64,000 bases of DNA, taken from Mucilaginibacter tolerans. GTDB taxonomy: Bacteria > Bacteroidota > Bacteroidia > Sphingobacteriales > Sphingobacteriaceae. The stretch is taken from NCBI RefSeq assembly GCF_030519375.1, contig NZ_JAUMKB010000003.1, positions 310,001-374,000 on the forward strand, in the 5' to 3' direction. The translations under genes and the position numbers were made by a program. The notes below the pieces were generated by a model. The model saw only the letters and a program-made list of their open reading frames with translations, ran no database searches and had not been told where the DNA came from. Shown here in pieces: positions 53,114-62,193 of this stretch; position 1 is the first letter of the stretch, and every line of letters starts with the position of its first letter.

Positions 53114-54352
53114 ATGAAACGCAGTTATTACATCGTGGCGTTGATAATGCTCACGTTTTTTGTTATATCATTCCTGACCAATGTTATTGGCGCACTCAAC
53201 GACGATTTTATTAACGGTTTTCACATCAGTGGCTTTTTTGCCTCTTTTTATCCCTTCGCATTTTTCATAGCTTACGGTCTGGTATCTATTCCAACCAGCA
53301 TGATCCTTGAAAAATATAAGGAGAAAAAGATTATGGTCTTTGGTTTTATCGTCTCCTTCCTGGGGTCTTTGTTATTGGCATTAGATCCAACACCATTAAC
53401 CACGGCAGTCTCGTTATTCCTGGTGGGCAGTGGAATGGCCATGCTGCAAGTTGTAATTAACCCGTTATTGCGCACTGCCGGTGGCGAAGAACATTATGCT
53501 TTTAATTCAGTATTGGCGCAGTTGATATTTGGAGGCGCATCATTTTTAAGCCCGTTAGTCTACTCTTATTTTGTTGTTCATTTCAATGATGCACAAAATA
53601 AATTTTTGACTTTGTTTCATTCGATAGTGCCCGAAAATCTCCCCTGGGTGTCATTGTATTGGCAATTCGCGGCAATAAGCTTATTGATGATTATCATCAT
53701 ACGCTTAACTAAATTTCCTAAAGTTGAATTAAAGGAAGATGAAAAGGCAGGAACCTGGGCAACACATTTTGCACTTTTTAAAAGCCCGGTAGTTGTTGCT
53801 TTCTTTATTGCTATGATCTGTTACGTTGGTACCGAGCAAGGTCTTAACAACAATATTTCGGAGTTTTTAAAGACCTATCATGCCTACGATCCAAAAACTA
53901 CCGGAGCACAAGCACTATCATATTTTTGGGGACTGATGCTTGTCGGCGGCATTTTAGGCCTGTTGTTGTTAAAAATAATGGACAGCCGTAAAGTACTTAT
54001 CGGATTCACTATTGCTGCGTTAATTTGTTTATCAGCGGGCCTTTTTGGTTCCTCTAAAATATCATTGATGGCCTTTCCGGCCGTGGGCTTCTTTGCTTCT
54101 GTTATGTACCCCATAATTTTTTCACTCGCACTTAATTCTGTTAACGAGCATCATGGCTCATTTGCGGGTATAATGGTTACCGGCATTATTGGGGGAGCCA
54201 TAATTCCACTTATTATTGGTGGTATAAGCAGCCTGACCGAACTGCGTTTAGGTATGTCCTTTTTATACCTCACGTTGGGGTATATTTTATGTATCGGTTT
54301 TTGGGCAAAACCACTTATTACAAATCAAACGGTGTTCGACAAAAAAGATTAA
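53114..54352 (+). CDS. Sugar MFS transporter (FucP/NagP-like)
   Basis: 412 residues, twelve membrane segments, no signal peptide. The N-terminal half has NVIGALNDDFINGF and ILEKYKEKKIMVFG; the middle GTEQGLNNNISEFL resembles FucP-family proton/sugar symporters. Operon with the ROK kinase 7 bp downstream, so import and phosphorylation of one sugar (hexose or amino sugar) is likely. Confidence 0.85.
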   Translation: MKRSYYIVALIMLTFFVISFLTNVIGALNDDFINGFHISGFFASFYPFAFFIAYGLVSIPTSMILEKYKEKKIMVFGFIVSFLGSLLLALDPTPLTTAVSLFLVGSGMAMLQVVINPLLRTAGGEEHYAFNSVLAQLIFGGASFLSPLVYSYFVVHFNDAQNKFLTLFHSIVPENLPWVSLYWQFAAISLLMIIIIRLTKFPKVELKEDEKAGTWATHFALFKSPVVVAFFIAMICYVGTEQGLNNNISEFLKTYHAYDPKTTGAQALSYFWGLMLVGGILGLLLLKIMDSRKVLIGFTIAALICLSAGLFGSSKISLMAFPAVGFFASVMYPIIFSLALNSVNEHHGSFAGIMVTGIIGGAIIPLIIGGISSLTELRLGMSFLYLTLGYILCIGFWAKPLITNQTVFDKKD

Positions 54353-54359
54353 AATATAA

Positions 54360-55205
54360 ATGGAGACAAGAGTTATAGGCATTGATCTTGGGGCAACAAA
54401 TATCCGCGGTGCCGTAGTTATTGGGGATACTTTACTAAATATTGTTTCGGCGCGCATACATAGCGATGGTACAGTGGAGGAAGTTCTGGACGATATTTAT
54501 CAGGTGGTGGATGCCTTGATAGATGATAGCATTGTTGCCATAGGCATAGGTGTACCGAGTGTAGTAGATGTTATCAACGGAACTGTATACGACGTGCAAT
54601 ACATCCCTTCATGGGTGCAGGTACCTTTGAAAAGATTGATGGAAGAAAGATATCACATTCCGGTTTTTGTAAATAACGATGCCAATTGCTTTGCTGTAGG
54701 CGAATATCATTTCGGAAAAGGAAAAGGCTTCGATTCAGTTATAGGTCTGACATTGGGGACCGGTCTTGGCGCAGGTGTCATCATTAATGGTAAATTATAT
54801 GCCGGCTACAATTGCGGCGCTGGTGAGTTTGGCTTATTCAACTACCTGGACAATGTACTGGAGTTTTACGCAAGCGGATCATTCTTTCAGAATGTGTATC
54901 AACTGGATGGTGTGCAAGTTTTTGAAGACGTTCAAAAAGGCGATGCACGTGCATTAGAGCTTTACCGGGAGCTAGGCACACACATCGGTCATGCCATCAA
55001 AATGGTAATGTATGCCTACGATCCCCAATTAATCATTTTAGGCGGATCAGTGCGCCATGCCTATAATTTCTTTCAGAAAACAATGTCGGAGCAAATCAAA
55101 ACTTTTGCCTATAGCAAATCGGCTGAACGGATAAAAGTAGAGGTATCGGCATTGCAAAATAGTGGCATACTGGGTGCCGCCGCTTTGTATTATAATGCGC
55201 AATAA
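54360..55205 (+). CDS. ROK-family sugar kinase lacking the zinc motif
   Basis: 281 residues: ATP loop IGIDLGATNIRGAV, sugar-site NNDANCFAVGEY, GTGLGAGVIINGKLYAGYNCGAGEFG, and the C-terminal IILGGSVR. The ROK zinc motif CxCGxxGC that should follow GEFG is missing; instead FNYLDNVLEFYASGSFF follows directly. The kinase should still bind ATP and a sugar, probably the one imported by its MFS partner. Confidence 0.85.
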   Translation: METRVIGIDLGATNIRGAVVIGDTLLNIVSARIHSDGTVEEVLDDIYQVVDALIDDSIVAIGIGVPSVVDVINGTVYDVQYIPSWVQVPLKRLMEERYHIPVFVNNDANCFAVGEYHFGKGKGFDSVIGLTLGTGLGAGVIINGKLYAGYNCGAGEFGLFNYLDNVLEFYASGSFFQNVYQLDGVQVFEDVQKGDARALELYRELGTHIGHAIKMVMYAYDPQLIILGGSVRHAYNFFQKTMSEQIKTFAYSKSAERIKVEVSALQNSGILGAAALYYNAQ

Positions 55206-55213
55206 GACTACCC

Positions 55214-56221
55214 CTATTTAACACCTAATCCCGGCTCATTATTCAGCACCCATTTTCCATCCCTAAATTCCGGCATCACAAACGGATTATTTTTGGTCAG
55301 CAGCGGCCCGTCTAGGTCGGCCCAGTCGCATTGAGGAGCAAGAGCAGCTGCAGCTAATGTGGCGCAACTGGTTTCACTCATGCATCCTATCAAAACTTTT
55401 AAACCCAGATCTTTTGCTTTTTGTATCATTTGATGTGCCTCATGCATTCCGCCTGATTTCATCAGTTTTACATTGATGCCGTGATAAACGCCCATTGCTT
55501 TTTCTACGTCCGGCAGGCGTTGTACAGCCTCATCACCAATGATAGGAATAGGACTGCGTTCAGTAAGCCAGGCGTTACTCTCCAGATCAGTTTTTAGCAT
55601 AGGTTGTTCTATCAGCACTACGCCGTGTTCATGCAGCCAGTGAATCATATCGAGGCTTTGTTGCAGGTCGGCCCAACCCTGGTTGGCGTCTACGTAAAGC
55701 GGCACATCAGTAACCGATCTTATAGTTTCGATGAGTTCTTTATCGCTATCCCTGCCCAATTTTACTTTGATCACTTTGCATCCTTCCGCCTCTTTTACCT
55801 TTTTAATGATCATTTCTGGTGTATCGATGCCCACGGTAAAACTCGTAACTGGCATTTTATCGGGGTCGCTGCCCAATATTCGCCAACAAGGTTGCTGTTT
55901 AATCTTTCCGCCCAGATCATGCAGCGCAATATCCACAGCTGCCTTTACTGCCGGATTTCCTGGGGCAATGCTATCCAGATAATAAATGATAGCATCAAAA
56001 TCAAAGGGGTATTTGAACTGCGAAACATCAACCTTGCTTAAAAACTCAGCAGCGCTTTGGTGGTTCTCGCCCAAGTAGGGGACCATAGAGGCTTCGCCAT
56101 AACCAATTAATCCTTCATACTTTATCTGCACAAGCATTAAAGGAGTAGAAGTACGGGAAAATTTAGCAATGGTGAAGGGGTGCTTTAGCTCGAGTTCAAA
56201 AGGTTGGTAAGTCAGCTCCAT
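55214..56221 (-). CDS. Dipeptide epimerase (enolase superfamily)
   Basis: 335 residues from ATG 56221, an internal start preferred over an upstream one at 56347 because the enolase N-terminal domain begins LTYQPFELELKHPF. Muconate-lactonizing-type features: catalytic KVKLG (about 165), metal ligands in DANQGW, IEQP and GDEAV, then the K of NVKLMKSGG. This group includes L-Ala-D/L-Glu epimerase of murein recycling. It is convergent with ROK, not in that operon. Confidence 0.85.
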   Translation of the reverse strand: MELTYQPFELELKHPFTIAKFSRTSTPLMLVQIKYEGLIGYGEASMVPYLGENHQSAAEFLSKVDVSQFKYPFDFDAIIYYLDSIAPGNPAVKAAVDIALHDLGGKIKQQPCWRILGSDPDKMPVTSFTVGIDTPEMIIKKVKEAEGCKVIKVKLGRDSDKELIETIRSVTDVPLYVDANQGWADLQQSLDMIHWLHEHGVVLIEQPMLKTDLESNAWLTERSPIPIIGDEAVQRLPDVEKAMGVYHGINVKLMKSGGMHEAHQMIQKAKDLGLKVLIGCMSETSCATLAAAALAPQCDWADLDGPLLTKNNPFVMPEFRDGKWVLNNEPGLGVK

Positions 56222-56275
56222 GTTAAATTCAAAGCTAAAATATTCATTGAAGATTTCCTGATTATCTTTGCGGCC

Positions 56276-57265
56276 ATGCCGGCACACATTTATCACCCTT
56301 TCCAGCAATTTAACTTCAGCAACCGCGTCTGCTTCCTTTCGGGACAAGCTTTATCATCCGAAGAAGAGAAGATACAGGTGTTTCCTGCCTGGCTGATGAG
56401 CCGTTACAATTTAGAAGATCAGCCATTTAAACTGCTGGATGAGAGCTACGCCACCTACAAAGACATGAAGGTTCCTTGTGCAGCCCCGGTAAATGAACAA
56501 TACCTGGAGCCACTGGAAACAGAGATTGCGGCAGCGTTTGATGCCGGTTTTGATGCCCTGAAAGAAGTGGACGAGGTCAAACTTTTCCAATGGGCAGGCA
56601 AGCTGTTGTATGGCATTTTGTTTAACGAGCTGCAAGCTGGTATAAGACAACAACATGCGCAGGGGCAGGAATTCAATATCTCCCAGGCGCTTATTCACAA
56701 ATTCAGCAATCTGCATCTAATGCTGCAAAGCATTTCTCAGCCTATCGTATTCGAAGATTTTAAACCGTTCAGTCTATTTTTGTTTAAGGTGAACAACGAA
56801 GAAGATCTTTTTGGTTATCGCGATGAGATCAACACCTTAACATTCTCTTTGCGGATAAAGAATTTTGGACTTATCATCTGCTTACAGGATAATGGCGCCA
56901 ACCGTGCTTATCATAAAGAGATACTGGAAAAGATTGAAGGACAGCCTCTTCACCCCATCCAGTTTGAAGAGTTTAATGCGCGGATATTTTATTCAGCTTA
57001 CCTTTTTAACCGTTTGCCAGAATATAATGTGTTGCCCGCAGGCGACGAAACCTTTATAGAAGCCATGCCGCTGCGCGGAATAAGCAGCAGGCCAATTTTT
57101 GATTTCTGGCAAAATAAAACTTACGGACAGGTACTGGAGAACTTCTGGAAAAAATGGGGTTATGTTTTGTTCGAAATCATTAAAGACCCAGAAAACCCCA
57201 TGAGTTTTTTACTGGATGGCGAAGGCAATTTTATCAATGCATCAGCGATTGAACTCCCTCGGTGA
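56276..57265 (+). CDS. Uncharacterised Bacteroidota protein
   Basis: 329 residues from ATG 56276 (the frame extends to 56204 but that overlaps the divergent epimerase start). Soluble, no signal or membrane segments; contains PLETEIAAAFDAGFDALKE and RPIFDFWQNKTYGQVLENF. No family recognised. Its 3' end overlaps the convergent rhomboid by 32 bp. Confidence 0.6.
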   Translation: MPAHIYHPFQQFNFSNRVCFLSGQALSSEEEKIQVFPAWLMSRYNLEDQPFKLLDESYATYKDMKVPCAAPVNEQYLEPLETEIAAAFDAGFDALKEVDEVKLFQWAGKLLYGILFNELQAGIRQQHAQGQEFNISQALIHKFSNLHLMLQSISQPIVFEDFKPFSLFLFKVNNEEDLFGYRDEINTLTFSLRIKNFGLIICLQDNGANRAYHKEILEKIEGQPLHPIQFEEFNARIFYSAYLFNRLPEYNVLPAGDETFIEAMPLRGISSRPIFDFWQNKTYGQVLENFWKKWGYVLFEIIKDPENPMSFLLDGEGNFINASAIELPR

Positions 57266-57866
57266 CCGAGTGCAAAAAATAAGGTACTACCTGTGGTATC
57301 AATATAATAGTGATTATAACGCCGCTCAGTGCTCCAAAAAAATGCGCATCATGATTGATATTGCCAATCCCCCGTTTAGAGGCATAAGAGCAATAGATCA
57401 GATACAAAACACCGAATAAAACTGCCGGAATTGGAATCGGCAAAAACAGCAACATCATTTTGCCGAGCGGGTTAAACAATATTGCGCTAAATACCACCGC
57501 GCTGATAGCGCCTGAAGCACCGAGGCTCCGGTACCAGAAGTCATTCTTGTGCTTCACCACCGAAGGTAAGTCGCTTAATATCAAACTCACTCCGTAAAGA
57601 AGGCCGAATTGCCAGTGACCAATGGTTGCCTCCAGCTGAAATGCAAAGAAGTAGAAGGTCATCATATTAAAGAGCAGGTGCATCCAATCGGCATGGATAA
57701 AGCCACTGGTGATCAGCGTATAAATATATTTACCACGGTAAACATTGTAAGGCTGCAGAATCAGCCTGGTATACAGGTTGTCATTATAAAAAGCAAAAAG
57801 GCTTATCGCTATTGTTACTGCAAATATGATGCAGGCCACAGGGGCCACGGTGAAGTATTGTTCCAT
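57234..57866 (-). CDS. Rhomboid-family intramembrane serine protease
   Basis: 210 residues with six membrane segments. Catalytic Ser118 in SLGASGAIS, His175 in INHDAHFFGAL, and the oxyanion region H63 xxx N67 in WMHLLFNMM. Cleaves transmembrane substrates. Starts 3 bp after the M14 gene stop, so they are co-transcribed. Confidence 0.9.
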   Translation of the reverse strand: MEQYFTVAPVACIIFAVTIAISLFAFYNDNLYTRLILQPYNVYRGKYIYTLITSGFIHADWMHLLFNMMTFYFFAFQLEATIGHWQFGLLYGVSLILSDLPSVVKHKNDFWYRSLGASGAISAVVFSAILFNPLGKMMLLFLPIPIPAVLFGVLYLIYCSYASKRGIGNINHDAHFFGALSGVIITIILIPQVVPYFLHSVTEGVQSLMH

Positions 57867-57869
57867 TAA

Positions 57870-59615
57870 TTATTGAATATCAAGTTTGATGTCAGTTAAT
57901 AGCCTGCCTATCGGGTACCTAAGATAGGTCTTTTCAAAATAGGGTGAATTGCGGTATACAAAATTTAATTGCGCAGCTGCACTATTAGCCATTTGCGGAT
58001 TTTTCGACTTCTCATTGTCCAGCTTTTTTTGCAGATCAGGGTTCTTCTTTAACAGAGCGGCAGCATCGTCTTCAAAAACATAATCAGAGAAATATTCCTT
58101 TTCGCCAAGAATGGGGTCGAAGAAGTTCCATGTAAAAAATGAGTCTACGCCCTGTGGTTCCAGGGTCTCAACAATGTACCGGTTTAATGCCTGATTGGTA
58201 TACACTATGTAATCGCCTTCATAAAACCTTACTTTCATATCAACCGGGTTCAGCTTCACATTATTATGCAGGTAATGCCCTTCATAGGGCCTTGAAGGTG
58301 TTTTATAATCGGCTATGTAGTACATCTGCAGATCCAATGTGGTATCGTGCTTTAGGCGATGCACTGCAATATTATTCAGCTTAAACAATTCGATTACTTT
58401 TTGCCATGCCTGGGGGATTACATAGGCTACGGGCTTATCAGCAGAAACCGTTGGCTTGTAATTATCAAAGTATTTGATGGTTTTGGTATACGGCTTACTG
58501 CGATCGTAATATAAGCGCGTCAGTCCACTTACTTCGCTGGGTTTGTGGCCCGCAGTAAAGCCTTTAAAGCTGAGTGTGTCATATTTACTCTCGTCCAGGC
58601 CCCAGTCAAGTGCGAAAGTCTTCTGGTTTTTTACCTGCTCATCGGCCTTATGCTTTACTTCACCTATTATTTTGGCATCACGCTGACAGATACCGATCAG
58701 GTGCTGCATAAAATCGTAAGTAGCATATACACGTTTATCAAAGGGCTTCAGCATATGTGTTTCTGTAATATAGCTGATGATATTATGCTGGGCGGTATAT
58801 CCGGTTGCAAAGCGCGGCGTTTCCAAAAAGCTTACAATACCTGAATCAGGCGTTCCTTTCATTTCTTCTACGTAAGGTGTCATCTCATAACCGCTTTTAG
58901 CCATCCGTTTGTATAATTCAGGCGAAAGCGTTTTTGATGTGTATTCTGCGAGTATAGGATTCTGCTTATCTTTTTGCGTTTCGATGAGCGTCATCACATA
59001 CTGGTAATCCGCACCGTCACTGGTATGGTTATCCAGAAAGACTTCAGGCTGCCAGGTATTCAATATTTTCTCAAATGCCCATGCATTCTGGCTATCCGCT
59101 TTAATGAAATCGCGATTCAGGTCGAGGTTTTTATAATTCCCCCTAAAACCATAAGCACGCGGGCCATTTTGGTTGATACGTGACACTCCGCGATTCAAGC
59201 AACCATCGATGTTATATACCGCAATAAAGCAAAGCACTACATCATTGGGTAGTTTGTTGTTCTTTAACATATCACGCGCAACCATCATACTGGCATCGAT
59301 GCCTTCCGGTTCGCCGGGATGTATGCCATTATTGATAAGCAACACCCGCTTGTTTTGCTTTTTGATCAATGCCGGATCAAACACCCCGCTTTTCGATAAA
59401 ACGATCAGGCTTAATGGCTTACCCACATCGGTGCTTCCGTAATTGATCATCTTCATCTGGCGTGGGTAGAGCTTTGCCAGTTTTTGATAATAACTGATGA
59501 TCTCGGCGTACGTTGCCGTATAGTTTTTGTCGCTGCTTTTTTCGAAAGGAGTTAATTGGGCATTGGCCTGAAAGAAAATAAAAGAGGCCAGCATCGCCGG
59601 TATGAGTCGTTTCAT
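57870..59615 (-). CDS. Secreted M14 zinc carboxypeptidase
   Basis: 581 residues from ATG 59615 (an upstream TTG frame start is ignored). Signal peptide ends at NAQ. Zinc ligands are visible in GIHPGEPEG (His and Glu) and the second histidine in DNHTSDGADYQ; catalytic glutamate is expected near YITETHML. Cleaves C-terminal amino acids of peptides in the periplasm or outside. Operon with the rhomboid. Confidence 0.88.
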   Translation of the reverse strand: MKRLIPAMLASFIFFQANAQLTPFEKSSDKNYTATYAEIISYYQKLAKLYPRQMKMINYGSTDVGKPLSLIVLSKSGVFDPALIKKQNKRVLLINNGIHPGEPEGIDASMMVARDMLKNNKLPNDVVLCFIAVYNIDGCLNRGVSRINQNGPRAYGFRGNYKNLDLNRDFIKADSQNAWAFEKILNTWQPEVFLDNHTSDGADYQYVMTLIETQKDKQNPILAEYTSKTLSPELYKRMAKSGYEMTPYVEEMKGTPDSGIVSFLETPRFATGYTAQHNIISYITETHMLKPFDKRVYATYDFMQHLIGICQRDAKIIGEVKHKADEQVKNQKTFALDWGLDESKYDTLSFKGFTAGHKPSEVSGLTRLYYDRSKPYTKTIKYFDNYKPTVSADKPVAYVIPQAWQKVIELFKLNNIAVHRLKHDTTLDLQMYYIADYKTPSRPYEGHYLHNNVKLNPVDMKVRFYEGDYIVYTNQALNRYIVETLEPQGVDSFFTWNFFDPILGEKEYFSDYVFEDDAAALLKKNPDLQKKLDNEKSKNPQMANSAAAQLNFVYRNSPYFEKTYLRYPIGRLLTDIKLDIQ

Positions 59616-59711
59616 TGAGAAATGTTTAGGCAAATATAAGTTTGGTAGCTTATTAACAAACCCGATAGCAGGGATATTACAAAAAATCCCGACTAAGGGA
59701 TGGACGTTAGA

Positions 59712-60059
59712 TCAATTAATCCGTTCGCGGATATTTTTAGGAAGGCTTTTTAATACCAGGTCGTACGAATGATCAATCATATCACAAATTTGCCGGCGGC
59801 TAAGTGTCCCATTGGTGTATACGGTATTCCAGTGTTTTTTATTCATGTGGTAACCGGGCTGAATATCCGTATGCTGTTCACGGAGTTCTATCGCACGTTC
59901 CGGATCGCATTTTACATTAAAGCGGTCGCCTTGTGAAAGGCTGGTAAGGAGAAATAGTTTTCCGCCGACTCTGAATACAAGGGTATCTTCTCCAAAGGGC
60001 ATATCTTCTGTTACCCCGGGCTTTGCGAGACAATATTCACGTATCTCTTCGATATTCAC
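59712..60059 (-). CDS. MmcQ/YjbR family protein
   Basis: 115 residues: EYCLAKPGVTEDMPFGEDTLVFRVGGKLF and GYHMNKKHWNTVYTNG are the family signature (CyaY-like fold, DNA-binding proposed). Follows the PorT-like gene on the same strand with 6 bp between, probably one transcript. Confidence 0.88.
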   Translation of the reverse strand: MNIEEIREYCLAKPGVTEDMPFGEDTLVFRVGGKLFLLTSLSQGDRFNVKCDPERAIELREQHTDIQPGYHMNKKHWNTVYTNGTLSRRQICDMIDHSYDLVLKSLPKNIRERIN

Positions 60060-60065
60060 AAGCTA

Positions 60066-60815
60066 TTATAGTTGCCTTATGACTTTAGTGTAAGAAGTAA
60101 CGTTACCAAAGTTAAATTTAACCCCTACAACGATCTGGCTGTATTGATTGGTGGCGTTATTTTTGAATTTACTGGATGGGTCGTCATAGCCATCAAGCCC
60201 TTCGCCAAAAACCAGGCTATGTGTATAACCGATATTGACAGACATAAAAGGCTCCTCATATTCGTTAAATATCTTGAACTCGTAACCAAAACGCAGGGGA
60301 ATGGTCAAATTTATACTGCTATTACTACCCGGGAAAACGTAAGTCGAGGGGCCATTGTTCGGCAAACCATTAGTTCCATCATATACGTTGGTACGTTGTA
60401 CTGTATTATTGTTGAAAATAATACCGCCACCGCTTCCAAAATAGAAGCCTTTTATTGCGCTGTTGAAATAACTCTCGCTATAATCTATCAGTTCACCCAA
60501 TTGTATATCGCCGTGCAGGATTAGCCCCTCAAAATGGTTGGTATACATCCGGCCGTACTTATCCAGGTTCGGGGTGAGGCCACCGCCGGACAAAGTACCA
60601 AACTGTAATTCAGCAGTTATTGGAATATATGGACTGTAATTATAAACAAAACTCACACTTTGTCCAATATGATAATCTTGCCGGGCCAAATTGGTGTAGC
60701 CCCGCAAATAACTAAAATCTAAACCTATTCCGAATTCTTTATAGTTATAGCCGATCTGGGCTTTAACCATAATAGCAGAAGACACGAATGTGAAAAGTAA
60801 AATGAGTTTTTTCAA
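60066..60815 (-). CDS. PorT-like outer-membrane beta-barrel protein
   Basis: 249 residues: signal peptide ending KAQ, then alternating hydrophobic strands of an eight-stranded barrel (FGIGLDFSYLRGY, GGGIIFNN, PLRFGYEFKIF). Anchored in the outer membrane; role unknown. Confidence 0.75.
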   Translation of the reverse strand: MKKLILLFTFVSSAIMVKAQIGYNYKEFGIGLDFSYLRGYTNLARQDYHIGQSVSFVYNYSPYIPITAELQFGTLSGGGLTPNLDKYGRMYTNHFEGLILHGDIQLGELIDYSESYFNSAIKGFYFGSGGGIIFNNNTVQRTNVYDGTNGLPNNGPSTYVFPGSNSSINLTIPLRFGYEFKIFNEYEEPFMSVNIGYTHSLVFGEGLDGYDDPSSKFKNNATNQYSQIVVGVKFNFGNVTSYTKVIRQL

Positions 60816-60907
60816 AGTTTAAATATTAGTCAATATTTTACAATTTTTGAACCGTGGCTCAATTCGACTCCCAAAAATAAAATTTCTATCCATATAAACA
60901 CCATTCT

Positions 60908-62149
60908 ATGAACTTAAAATTTACCGTTACTGAGCGCTTTACACGTTATGTAACCATCGATACCCAGTCAGACCCCAACTCGAATACCTTTCCGTCAACT
61001 GCGAAACAAAAAAACTTAGGGCTTTTACTTGTAACGGAATTATTGGATATGGGGTTACATGATGCTCACATGGATGAGCAGGGTTACGTATATGCTACCG
61101 TCCCCGGCAATAGCGCAAAACCGGATATTCCTGTGATTTGTTTTTGCTCGCATATGGACACCGCTCCTGATTGCAGCGGAACTGATGTAAAGCCAATCAT
61201 ACACAAAAATTACCAGGGACAGGACTTGATTTTGCCAGACGATCCTTCACAAGTCATCAGGTCAAGTGATCATCCGGAACTAAAACACCAAATTGGCAAT
61301 GATGTGATCACTGCCAGCGGAGCCACCCTACTTGGCGCTGACAACAAAGCAGGTGTAGCCGAAATTATGGATGCCTGTTACCAACTGCTAAATCATCCGG
61401 AAATAAAACACGGAGATATACGCATATTATTTACACCCGATGAGGAAATAGGCCGTGGTGTAGATAAAGTCGACCTGAAAAAACTTGGGGCCTATGCCGG
61501 TTATACCATGGATGGCGAAAGTGCTGGAAATATGGAGAATGAGACATTTTCTGCCGATGGTGCCAAACTCATTATTCATGGTATAAGTTCTCACCCCGGC
61601 TTTGCTAAAGGGAAAATGCAAAGCGCTATAAAAATTGCCGGACAAATTATTGCTGCTTTACCATATGATCTGTCGCCTGAAGGGACTGATAACAAGGAAG
61701 GTTTTGTGCACCCGGTTAGTATAAGCGGGCATGTAGAAACTGCTGAAATTGATTTTATCATCCGCGACTTTGATGATCAAAAATTAAAGGGACATGCCAA
61801 CGTCATACGTGCCATAGCCAATGATGTGCTAAAAAAATTCCCGGGATGCGGCTATGAATTGAAAACACATGAGCAATACCGTAATATGAAAAAGGTATTG
61901 GATGAGCATCCGCAAATTGTTGAGTATGGATTGGAAGCTATGCGCCGCGCCGGGTTAGATGCCCGGTTATGCAGCATCCGAGGTGGTACAGATGGTTCGA
62001 GACTTTCTTTTATGGGACTACCTTGTCCGAATATTTTTGCCGGAGAGCATGCTTTTCACAGCAAACACGAGTGGGTTTCGGTTCAAGATATGCAAAAGGC
62101 AGTGGAAACCATATTGCATTTGTGTATGATTTGGGAAGAAAAGGCGTGA
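60908..62149 (+). CDS. pepT: Peptidase T (tripeptidase)
   Basis: 413 residues, M20B family: first zinc His and Asp in CFCSHMDTAPD, bridging Asp in GADNKAGVAE, general-base Glu in PDEEIGRG, and C-terminal FAGEHAFHSKHEWV with the last His ligand. Removes N-terminal residues from tripeptides in the cytoplasm. Length matches the family. Confidence 0.95.
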   Translation: MNLKFTVTERFTRYVTIDTQSDPNSNTFPSTAKQKNLGLLLVTELLDMGLHDAHMDEQGYVYATVPGNSAKPDIPVICFCSHMDTAPDCSGTDVKPIIHKNYQGQDLILPDDPSQVIRSSDHPELKHQIGNDVITASGATLLGADNKAGVAEIMDACYQLLNHPEIKHGDIRILFTPDEEIGRGVDKVDLKKLGAYAGYTMDGESAGNMENETFSADGAKLIIHGISSHPGFAKGKMQSAIKIAGQIIAALPYDLSPEGTDNKEGFVHPVSISGHVETAEIDFIIRDFDDQKLKGHANVIRAIANDVLKKFPGCGYELKTHEQYRNMKKVLDEHPQIVEYGLEAMRRAGLDARLCSIRGGTDGSRLSFMGLPCPNIFAGEHAFHSKHEWVSVQDMQKAVETILHLCMIWEEKA

Positions 62150-62156
62150 ATCCGTC

Positions 62157-62184
62157 GTAGAGACGCGATGCATCGCGTCTCTAC
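62157..62184. repeat. REP-like 28-bp perfect palindrome
   Basis: Left arm GTAGAGACGCGATG and its exact complement with no spacer, between convergent pepT and the thioredoxin gene (7 bp after the pepT stop). A partial copy exists at 13336-13349. May also act as a terminator. Confidence 0.7.
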
Positions 62185-62193
62185 CGGGAAGAA

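Noticed and set aside
56222..56347. N-terminal extension of the epimerase
   Set aside because: The enolase fold starts at the internal Met; the extension overlaps the divergent gene.
59640..59700. Hairpin between the M14 and MmcQ genes
   Set aside because: Only short, imperfect pairing around GGGAT/ATCCC; not convincing as a terminator.
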